Origin: Acidobacteriota bacterium
GTDB taxonomy: Bacteria; Acidobacteriota; Vicinamibacteria; Marinacidobacterales; Marinacidobacteraceae
Direction: 5' to 3'
NCBI GenBank assembly: GCA_009840635.1
Contig: VXNL01000046.1
Span: forward strand, 1-45,384
Length of the DNA stretch: 45,384 bases
The notes beneath the pieces were generated by a model that saw nothing but the letters and a program-made list of their open reading frames with translations, ran no database searches and was not told the origin of the DNA. Below, one piece after another: positions 38,641 through 45,384 of the stretch. The stretch's first letter is position 1, and every line of letters starts with the position of its first letter. A program made the position numbers and the translations under genes.

Positions 38641-40218
38641 ATGAAATCTCTCGATGCGCGCGGCAGCCGCCGGTGGAAAGCGTTGGGCGCCACGACGTTG
38701 CTGCTGGCCCTCGCGCCCGTGGCGGCCGCCCAGCAGAGTGCGGGAGAGCAGCGGGAAAGCGCCATCACCGACCGGGTCCTGAACCAGTATCGCGACCTCC
38801 TCGAGCAGGAAACGCTCGCGTTCACGATCTCGCAGGCGGTGGACGTCGCTTCGGAGCTGCACCCCGAGGTGCGCCTCACCCGCGAGCGCCTCGCCGAGTT
38901 CCCGAGCCTGGTGCGGGAGGCGCGCTCTCCCTACCTGCCGCAACTCGACCTGAATCTCCAGTTCGCCCAGACCCGCGACCCGGGCTTCCGCAACAGCCCC
39001 TTCTTCTCGCGGCTGATCGACAGTCCCGACGGTGGCGACAGCTCCGATGGCTTCCCCTTCGGAGGGGGCGGCGCGGGGGATTTCGGCGGCGCGTTCACCT
39101 TCGGCACCTACCTGTGGAACTTCCAGGCCTCGCAGGTCCTCTGGAGTTTCGGCCTGCGCCCGGCGCTTCGCGGAGTGGAGGTCGGCCGGGCGCGCGTCGA
39201 GTCCGAACTCCAGGAAGTGCAGAACCGCATCGCGCGCGACACCGTCACCCGCCTCTACTCCTATCTGCTCGGGCTGCGCACCCGCGACGTGCTCCAGCAG
39301 GCCGTGGAGACCAGCGAGCGCGGACTGGACCTCGCGCGCGACCGGCTCGAACTCGGAGCGGGGGCGCGCCTCGACGTCCTGCGAGCCCGGGTGCAGCTTT
39401 CCCGGCTCCGCCGCCAGTTGGCGGACGCCGAGGATGCCCTTACGGTGGAGCGGGCCGGAATCAACGCGCTCGTCGGCCGGGAGCAGTCGAAGGCCATCGA
39501 GGTCCTCGACGATCTGGAACTGCCCGATCCCCTGCCTCGCATCCTGCCGGCCGAGGCGCTGATGGAACTCGCCGGTCAGCAGCGGCCGACGGTCCGTCAG
39601 TTCGGCCTCGACCGTGAACTGCTCGAGGCCCAGACCAGCCTGGCGCTGGCCGACGCTCGCCCCGAGGTCCGCGCGACCGCTTCCTACGGGATCAACACCT
39701 TCACGCTCGAGAACACCTACGACCTGCAACTGCACAACTGGAACGCCGGCGTGTCGCTGACCTGGAACCTCTTCGACGGGTTCGGCAGCGGCTCGCGGGT
39801 CGCCAGCCTGCGGTCGCAGGTGACCCAGAACGACTGGGAGCAGAACGAGTACGAGTCCACCCTCGAGGTGACGCTCCGGAACGCCACCGCCAACTGGCAG
39901 GCGGCGCTGACCGCGATCGAGGAGGCCACGCTCGCCCTCGAAGAGGCCATGGAAGCGGAACGGGTAGCGGGTGAAGAACTCACTGCCGGCGCCGCGACAG
40001 CCTACCTGGTCATGGAGACCGTGCAGGCCCGCCGGGACGTCGAGCTCGAAAAGGCCCGTCACACCCATGACGCGCTGAATGCGCTGGCGGAATTGAAGTA
40101 CCTCGTCGGCTACCCCGCGAACGCCCCGCACTCTGTAATCGCCGACACGGCCCCCGTCCGCGCCGCGGATGCTGCGGACGCCGGGCACCCGGCGCCCGAA
40201 CTGGAGGAAGAACGGTGA
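38641..40218 (+). CDS. Outer-membrane efflux protein, TolC family
   Basis: The 525-residue protein has a signal peptide (about residues 1-30, ending VAAAQQ) and two OEP repeats with long helices. Typical blocks are TISQAVDVASELHPEVRLTRERLAEF near the start, YSYLLGLRTRDVLQQAVETSERGLDLARDRLELGAGARLDVLRARVQL in the middle and WNAGVSLTWNLFDGFGSGSRVASLRSQ in the second half. It forms the outer-membrane channel of a tripartite exporter with the next two gene products. A glycine/serine-rich loop (about 125-150, SPDGGDSSDGFPFGGGG) lies where the first surface loop is expected. AAAGGAG precedes the ATG, and its stop overlaps the adaptor gene start (GTGA). Confidence 0.93.
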   Translation: MKSLDARGSRRWKALGATTLLLALAPVAAAQQSAGEQRESAITDRVLNQYRDLLEQETLAFTISQAVDVASELHPEVRLTRERLAEFPSLVREARSPYLPQLDLNLQFAQTRDPGFRNSPFFSRLIDSPDGGDSSDGFPFGGGGAGDFGGAFTFGTYLWNFQASQVLWSFGLRPALRGVEVGRARVESELQEVQNRIARDTVTRLYSYLLGLRTRDVLQQAVETSERGLDLARDRLELGAGARLDVLRARVQLSRLRRQLADAEDALTVERAGINALVGREQSKAIEVLDDLELPDPLPRILPAEALMELAGQQRPTVRQFGLDRELLEAQTSLALADARPEVRATASYGINTFTLENTYDLQLHNWNAGVSLTWNLFDGFGSGSRVASLRSQVTQNDWEQNEYESTLEVTLRNATANWQAALTAIEEATLALEEAMEAERVAGEELTAGAATAYLVMETVQARRDVELEKARHTHDALNALAELKYLVGYPANAPHSVIADTAPVRAADAADAGHPAPELEEER

Positions 40219-41306
40219 CACCCGCCGCCAACCAGAAGATCCCGCGCCAGGCGCTCCTGGCGTTTGCGGTCGCTCCCCTGCTCCTGATCGGAACGGGGTG
40301 CGGCCAGGAGGACGGCTTCGCCGCCGAGCCGGGAGCGGAGACTCCGGACGCCGTCGATCTGCGGCCCGCGGTGGAAACCTCGTCCATCCTTCCCGGACTC
40401 CTCACCGACGTCCTGGAGATCTCGGGCCGTCTCGAACCCCGGGCCGAGGTGATGATCTCCTCCGAACTGGGGGGCGCGGTCGAAGAGGTCCGCTTCGACA
40501 AGGGAGACCGTATCCAGAAGGGGGCGCTGCTGGCGCGCGTCGGTTCGGACCTGCTGCGCGCGGCGCTGGCCGAGGCCGAGGCGGAACTCGAGGGGGCGGA
40601 GCTGGACTACACGCAGGCGAAGCTCCTGGTCGAGCGCGAAGCGAGTCCGAAGCAGGACTTCCTGGGGGCGGAAGTGAACCGGAAGCGGTTCGTGGCCCGG
40701 GTCGAATCGGCGCGGCTTCGGCTCTCCCGTTCGGAGATCCTCGCGCCGGCGTCCGGCGTGATCGTCCAGCGGGACATCGAGCCGGGCGAAGTGCTCGGAC
40801 CCGGGAGCCCGGTCGCCGTGCTGCACGACACCTCGGTGCTCCGCGCCACCATCGGCATCCCCGAGACGGACATCGCCTTCTTCGCGGTCGGAAGCCCGGC
40901 GGAAGTCAGCGTGGACGCCTATCCGGACCGGTCGTTCGAAGGCCGCATCGCCTACATCGCACCCAGCGCCACCCGGCCCGGCCGGAACTTCCAGGCGGAA
41001 GTGGAGGTCGCGAACGCCGACGGCACGCTGCGCTCCGGACTGATCGTGCGGACCCGGCTGCAGCGCCGGATGTTCGAGGACGCCGTGGTGGTCCCCCGCG
41101 ACGTGCTCGTGGAGCGCGACGGGATCCTGCACGCCTTCGTTCTGGAGAACGGGACCGCCGGCCTCCGGTCGATCACGCTCGGCCCCGACGAGGGAGACCG
41201 GGTGGTGATTACCTCCGGCCTCGAGGTCGGCGAGACGCTCATCACCGAGGGACACCGGAACCTGCTCGACGGGCAGCCGGTGCGGGTGGTTTCCCAGAGG
41301 GACTGA
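40215..41306 (+). CDS. RND efflux periplasmic adaptor (membrane-fusion lipoprotein)
   Basis: The 363-residue adaptor has a lipoprotein signal (LLLIGTGC, Cys29). It shows the barrel-sandwich/lipoyl half-motifs EISGRLEPRAEVMISSELGGAVEEVRFDKGDRIQKGALLARV and LSRSEILAPASGVIVQRDIEPGEVLGPGSPVAVL, separated by a short helical hairpin. The C-terminal beta-barrel and membrane-proximal domains (GRIAYIAPSATRPGRNFQAEVEVAN, VVVPRDVLVERDG) follow. It links the inner-membrane pump to the TolC-like channel. The GTG at 40215 overlaps the upstream stop. Confidence 0.93.
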   Translation: MTPAANQKIPRQALLAFAVAPLLLIGTGCGQEDGFAAEPGAETPDAVDLRPAVETSSILPGLLTDVLEISGRLEPRAEVMISSELGGAVEEVRFDKGDRIQKGALLARVGSDLLRAALAEAEAELEGAELDYTQAKLLVEREASPKQDFLGAEVNRKRFVARVESARLRLSRSEILAPASGVIVQRDIEPGEVLGPGSPVAVLHDTSVLRATIGIPETDIAFFAVGSPAEVSVDAYPDRSFEGRIAYIAPSATRPGRNFQAEVEVANADGTLRSGLIVRTRLQRRMFEDAVVVPRDVLVERDGILHAFVLENGTAGLRSITLGPDEGDRVVITSGLEVGETLITEGHRNLLDGQPVRVVSQRD

Positions 41307-41313
41307 GCGCGCC

Positions 41314-44300
41314 GTGAACATCACCAAGTACGCCATCCGGCATCAACTGTCGGTCTATTTCCTGATCCTCATCCTCTGCCTGGGTGGGATCGGCGTCTAC
41401 GTCTCCATGCCCCGGGAGTCGTTCCCCGAGGTGAAGGTCCCCTTCATCCTCGTCTACACGATCTATCCCGGCGTCAGCCCGACGGACATGGAGACGCTGG
41501 TCACCCGGCCCATCGAAACGGAGATCCAGGCGGTGTCCGGGATCAAGGAGATCAGCTCCACCACGAGCGAGGGCTTCTCCAGCATCGCGGTCGAGTTCAA
41601 CCCCGAAACCGATCTCGAAACCGCGCTGGCGAGCATCCGCGAAAAGGTGGACCTCGCGAAATCCGACCTGCCCCCGGAGGCCGAAGACCCCCGGGTCCAG
41701 GATATGGATTTCTCGCAGGTCCCCATCATGGTGGTCACCCTGTCGGGGCCGGTGGGAAGCCAGCGCCTCACCGAGGTGGCCGAGGAGATCAAGGAGGACC
41801 TGGAGACGATCCCCGGGGTCAACCGGGCGAACGTGATCGGCGGCCGGGAGCGCGAGGTCCACGTGCAGGTGGACCCGAAGCGCCTGGCCTTCTTCGAGCT
41901 CAGCCTCTCCGACGTCGTGGTGGCGGTCGCGCGCGAAAACCGCAACGTCCCGGGCGGCGAGATCGCGGTCGGCGGACTCGAGTACCTGGTCCGGCTGCCC
42001 GCCGAAGTGCGGCAGCCGTCGGAGATCGAGGACTTCGTGATCAAGGTCCGTGACGGCGAGCCGGTCTTTGTGCGCGACGTGGCCGACGTGGTCTTCGGGT
42101 TCGAGGACCAGACCAGCCGCTCGCGGGTGGACCAGGAACCGTCGGTGACCCTGAGCATCGAAAAACGCACCGGCGCCAACCTGGTAGGGGTTGCCGACCT
42201 CGTGAACGCCGAACTCGACCGCTGGGACGAGATGCTGCCCGAGGGCATCAACACCGCGGTGGTCGGCGACATCTCCGTCGAGATCCGGCGGATGGTGAAC
42301 GAGCTCGAGAACAACGTCATTTCGGGGTTGCTGCTGGTGGTCGGATGCCTGATGGCGTTCGTAGGCCTCCGGAACTCCTTCTTCGTGGGGGTGGCCATCC
42401 CGCTCTCGATGTTGGCCTCGTTCCTGGTACTCGGCTGGATCGGCTACACGCTGAACATGATGGTGCTGTTCAGCCTCATCCTCATGCTGGGGATGCTGGT
42501 GGACAACGCGGTGGTGATCGTCGAGAACATCTACCGCCACCGCGAGCACGGCGACGCGGGTCCGGACGCTGCCTTCGAGGCCACCACCGAAGTCGCCCGC
42601 CCGGTCATCGCCTCGACGATCACCACGCTCTGCGCGTTCTCGCCGTTGCTGATCTGGCCCGGGATCATCGGGGACTTCATGTCCTACCTGCCGGTGACCC
42701 TCATCATCGGGCTCTCGGCGTCGCTGGTGGTGGCGCTCATCATCAATCCGACGCTCTGCGCCCACCTGATGAAGCCGCCGCGGCGCGGCGTCAAGAAGGC
42801 CGATACCGAGGAACATCCGTTCCGGCGCGGCTACCGGCGGCTCCTCGAGTGGTCCCTCCGGCCGGGCCCGGACGCCGGGACGCGCTCCTGGTTCCTTCGC
42901 AACTGGGCGCTTCCGGCGGCGTTCGTGATCTTCCTGGGCCTCGGCGCGTCGCTCGCGCTCGGCGGCATGTTCTTCCAGACGAACGCGCTCCTGCCCGCGG
43001 TGGCCGGGTTCGCCGGCATCGGGGTGCTGGCCTTCGTGCTACAGGGGGTCTTCTGGTTCGTCTGGAGCCTGATCCGGCGCCCGTTCGGCTGGACCCCCTA
43101 CCTCACCGATCACCGTTCGGGCTGGATCTGGATGATGTGCGCGGTCCTGGTCGGAACGGTCGGGATCTACGGGGTGATCGGCAAGGGGGTCGAGCTCTTC
43201 CCGGAGGTCGAGCCGCGTCAGATCACCATCGACGTCGAGACCGCGGGCGGCTCCAGCCTGGACGCTTCGGACGCGGTCGTCCGGCAGATCGAAGCGCTGA
43301 CCACCGGAACGGTGGACATGAAGCACCAGGTGGCGAACGTCGGCTCCACCGGGGTCAGCATGGGTCCGGGCGGCAGCGGCGGCAGCCCCAACCGGAGCCA
43401 GGTGTCGCTCTACCTGGAGGAGCGGTCCGACCGGGAGGTCCGCAACACCTTCGAGACCATGGAGGTGGTGCGCGCGGGGCTTGCCGACATCGTCGGGGCC
43501 AACGTCAAGGTGGACGCACCCCAGGACGGCCCGCCGACCGGGGCTGCGGTGTCGGTGCGGATCCTCGGCGAGGAACTCGACGAGATCGAGCGGCTCGCGG
43601 AAGAGGTGAAGGCGCGGGTCCGGGGCATCGACGGACTCGTCAACCTCGATGACGACCTCGAGGGCGGCAAGCCGGAGCTCCGCGTCGAGGTGGACCGGGA
43701 GGAGGCGATGCGCTCGGGCGTGAACACCCAGATCATCGCCGCCACCGTGCAGACCGGCATCCTGGGGGCGGAGGCCTCCAAGTACCGGGTCGGCGAGGAC
43801 GAGCACGACATCCGGGTGCGGCTCACTCCCGAGGCGCGGCGTTCGCTCGACGACATCGGCGAGCTCACGGTGCCGGACGAGGACGGCATTCCGGTTCCGA
43901 TCCGAACCGTCGCGGAGCTGAAGCACGGCGTGGGTCCCGCCGCGGTCCGGCGCGTGGATCTGAACCGCGTGGCGACGATCGAGGGCGACGTCGTGCGCGA
44001 CTCCGGGCGCACCGAGGCGAGCGTCCGCGAGGAGGTCGCCGCCGAACTCGACGCGATGGCGTGGCCGGCGGGCTACCGGTGGGAGTTCTCGGGAGCGAAC
44101 GAAGAGGAACTGCAGGCGACCGAATTCCTCTCGCGGGCCTTCGTCATCGCGCTGCTGCTCATCCTGATGGTGCTCGTCACCCAGTTCGACTCGCTGATCC
44201 TCCCGCTCACCATCATCACCTCGGTGGCGCTGTCGGTGATCGGCGTGCTCTGGGGGCTCATGATCACCGGGACGGCGTTCGGGATCATCATGACCGGCAT

Positions 44301-44730
44301 CGGGGTGATCTCCCTGGCCGGGATCGTCGTCAACAACGCGATCGTGCTCTGCGACTTCGTCCGGCAGCTCCGCGAGCGGGGCCTGAGCCGGCACGATGCC
44401 GTGGTGGAGGCCGGATCCATCCGGCTGCGCCCAGTGCTGCTCACCGCAGTGACCACCGTTTTGGGGCTCGTGCCCCTGACGCTCGGGCTCAACATCGACT
44501 TCTTCAACCTCTCCGTCTCCACGGGCGGCGAGAGTTCGCAGTTCTGGGCCTCGATGGGCGTCGCGGTGATCTTCGGACTCACCGTCGCGACGGTCCTCAC
44601 CCTCGTGATCGTCCCGATCACCTACGACAGTCTCGACAGCCTCTCCGAGGCCATCGCGAACTACCGCGCCAAGCGCCGCCGCAGTTTGCAACCGGCAGAG
44701 CGCGGCGCCCTCCACCCCGCCGGCCCGTAA
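41314..44730 (+). CDS. RND-family efflux transporter permease
   Basis: The 1138-residue inner-membrane pump is driven by cation influx. It has the pseudo-duplicated layout: TM1 (10-30), porter domain with YPGVSPTDMETLVTRPIE, TM2-6 including GMLVDNAVVIVENIYRHREHG (Asp397-Asn398, where AcrB has Asp-Asp), the second porter domain (GKGVELFPEVEPRQITIDVE) and TM8-12 with GVISLAGIVVNNAIVLCDF. Between TM6 and TM7 (about residues 525-605) there is extra hydrophobic sequence, enough for two additional membrane helices, not present in AcrB. The substrate is not predictable. The GTG at 41314 follows the adaptor stop by 7 bases. Confidence 0.93.
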   Translation: MNITKYAIRHQLSVYFLILILCLGGIGVYVSMPRESFPEVKVPFILVYTIYPGVSPTDMETLVTRPIETEIQAVSGIKEISSTTSEGFSSIAVEFNPETDLETALASIREKVDLAKSDLPPEAEDPRVQDMDFSQVPIMVVTLSGPVGSQRLTEVAEEIKEDLETIPGVNRANVIGGREREVHVQVDPKRLAFFELSLSDVVVAVARENRNVPGGEIAVGGLEYLVRLPAEVRQPSEIEDFVIKVRDGEPVFVRDVADVVFGFEDQTSRSRVDQEPSVTLSIEKRTGANLVGVADLVNAELDRWDEMLPEGINTAVVGDISVEIRRMVNELENNVISGLLLVVGCLMAFVGLRNSFFVGVAIPLSMLASFLVLGWIGYTLNMMVLFSLILMLGMLVDNAVVIVENIYRHREHGDAGPDAAFEATTEVARPVIASTITTLCAFSPLLIWPGIIGDFMSYLPVTLIIGLSASLVVALIINPTLCAHLMKPPRRGVKKADTEEHPFRRGYRRLLEWSLRPGPDAGTRSWFLRNWALPAAFVIFLGLGASLALGGMFFQTNALLPAVAGFAGIGVLAFVLQGVFWFVWSLIRRPFGWTPYLTDHRSGWIWMMCAVLVGTVGIYGVIGKGVELFPEVEPRQITIDVETAGGSSLDASDAVVRQIEALTTGTVDMKHQVANVGSTGVSMGPGGSGGSPNRSQVSLYLEERSDREVRNTFETMEVVRAGLADIVGANVKVDAPQDGPPTGAAVSVRILGEELDEIERLAEEVKARVRGIDGLVNLDDDLEGGKPELRVEVDREEAMRSGVNTQIIAATVQTGILGAEASKYRVGEDEHDIRVRLTPEARRSLDDIGELTVPDEDGIPVPIRTVAELKHGVGPAAVRRVDLNRVATIEGDVVRDSGRTEASVREEVAAELDAMAWPAGYRWEFSGANEEELQATEFLSRAFVIALLLILMVLVTQFDSLILPLTIITSVALSVIGVLWGLMITGTAFGIIMTGIGVISLAGIVVNNAIVLCDFVRQLRERGLSRHDAVVEAGSIRLRPVLLTAVTTVLGLVPLTLGLNIDFFNLSVSTGGESSQFWASMGVAVIFGLTVATVLTLVIVPITYDSLDSLSEAIANYRAKRRRSLQPAERGALHPAGP

Positions 44731-44740
44731 CGGCGCACCC

Positions 44741-44869
44741 GGCTTGGAACGCCGGCTTCAGCCGGCACAGCCCGCCGGAGGCGGGCGGCGGGAAGGACCG
44801 CATCCCCCGAGATGGCGCGCCGGCCTGGACCGCCGGTCTCCGACCGGCACGCGCGGCGCTCCGCTCCGC
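44741..44869. repeat. Dispersed palindromic repeat, copy 9
   Basis: It contains an A-type unit, the CCCGCCGGAGGCGGG hairpin and a B-type unit (CCGGTCTCCGACCGG), downstream of the efflux operon. Bases 44750-44819 are identical to 6516-6585 in copy 2. The remaining sequence up to the integrase gene at 45034 holds only a possible -10 TATACT at 44948-44953. Confidence 0.9.
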
Positions 44870-45033
44870 ACTTTCCCGGTTCCAAGGGGTTCCAGCGAGT
44901 GCCCTGATGTTCCCCTAACTGGTCCATTCTTCAACGGCTTACAGTGCTATACTGTTCCCCCGCAGAACGGCGCAAACTCGCCCATTCCCGACCGATTTGT
45001 GCCGCCCAGCCGCCGCTCCACGAGCCCACTTCC

Positions 45034-45384
45034 ATGACCGAACGCCCCTACCGCCTCTCCGTGAGATTCGTAGAGACCATCCGGGAACCCGGATGGTACG
45101 GCGACGGCCGCGGCTCCGGCGGTCTCTCCCTCCGGGTGAAGCTCACCAGGCGCGGACACCTCGCCAAGTCGTGGGGCCAGCGCATCACGGTGGACGGTCG
45201 GCCCCGGAACCTCGGGCTCGGCTCCTGGCCCCACGTCAGTCTCGCCGAGGCGCGCGAGAAGTGCGCCCTGAACCTCGCCGCGCGGCGGCGCGGTGAGCTG
45301 GTGACCGGCCAGCGGCGGACGGTCCCCAGCTTCGCCGAAGCCGTGGAGAAGGTCATCGCGGTCCACTCCGCCGGCTGGAAGGAC
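45034..45384 (+). CDS. Integrase N-terminal arm-binding domain (partial, runs off window)
   Basis: The frame stays open to the window end (117 codons visible). The sequence GGLSLRVKLTRRGHLAKSWGQRITVDGRPRNLGLGSWPHVSLAEAREKCALNLAARRRGELV is the DUF4102-type arm-DNA-binding domain at the start of many phage/island tyrosine integrases, followed by the beginning of the core-binding domain (PSFAEAVEKVIAVHSAGWKD). The catalytic domain lies outside the window. Such integrases insert elements next to tRNA or other att sites; no tRNA is visible upstream. This probably marks the edge of a mobile element that continues beyond the window. Confidence 0.85.
   Translation, partial: MTERPYRLSVRFVETIREPGWYGDGRGSGGLSLRVKLTRRGHLAKSWGQRITVDGRPRNLGLGSWPHVSLAEAREKCALNLAARRRGELVTGQRRTVPSFAEAVEKVIAVHSAGWKD

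Overview
This is a very GC-rich (roughly 70 %) chromosomal segment from a Gram-negative bacterium with an outer membrane, shown by two TonB-dependent receptors, a TolC/RND exporter and many lipoprotein signals. The Oar-like TonB receptors with an N-terminal carboxypeptidase-regulatory domain, the tandem paralogue families, the sodium-pumping respiratory complex and the toxin-antitoxin density suggest an uncultured, probably marine or host-associated lineage such as Acidobacteriota. There is no rRNA or other firm taxonomic marker, so this placement is inference.

Region 1 (223-8692, +) is a complete nqrABCDEF operon for the Na+-translocating NADH:quinone reductase. It is followed by a GYD-domain gene, apbE (the flavin transferase that loads FMN onto NqrB and NqrC) and, beyond an inserted antisense toxin-antitoxin pair, a small membrane protein with a cysteine pattern that looks like a divergent NqrM maturation factor. 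Region 2 (8745-13825, mainly -) has a lipoprotein with two Cache-like domains, an amidohydrolase translationally coupled to a PIN/RHH toxin-antitoxin pair, a lone HTH antidote-like gene and an SDR. Region 3 (13886-19853, +) holds two tandem, closely related TonB-dependent receptors.

Region 4 (20204-25425, -) is an array of secreted beta-lactamase-fold serine hydrolases: two full copies of 481 aa and, between them, a decayed 3'-end remnant. A clearly lower-GC insert of about 2 kb sits against the remnant and carries an overlapping three-gene operon (a TIGR04255-like protein plus two unknowns). This is the best candidate for an undescribed system here. Next comes a TA locus with a broken RelE/HigB-type toxin but intact XRE antitoxin and promoter/operator.

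Region 5 (26134-34441, -) is a tightly packed seven-gene catabolic operon: CaCA cation antiporter, D-2-hydroxyacid dehydrogenase, AstE/AspA-type deacylase, DUF819 membrane protein, SDR, an unusual double aminotransferase with a catalytically dead N-terminal domain, and an amidohydrolase. Region 6 (34758-38291) has a VOC protein, a truncated PIN toxin with its antitoxin, a macro-domain protein and a frameshifted metzincin lipoprotein. Region 7 (38641-44730, +) is a complete tripartite RND efflux operon. The window ends inside a tyrosine-integrase-like gene.

Nine intergenic loci carry a dispersed palindromic repeat whose stems change in a compensatory way. Several minus-strand genes share a TAGAATCG-like -10 box, and several TA promoters are positioned to give leaderless transcripts. 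No rRNA, tRNA or CRISPR array was seen.
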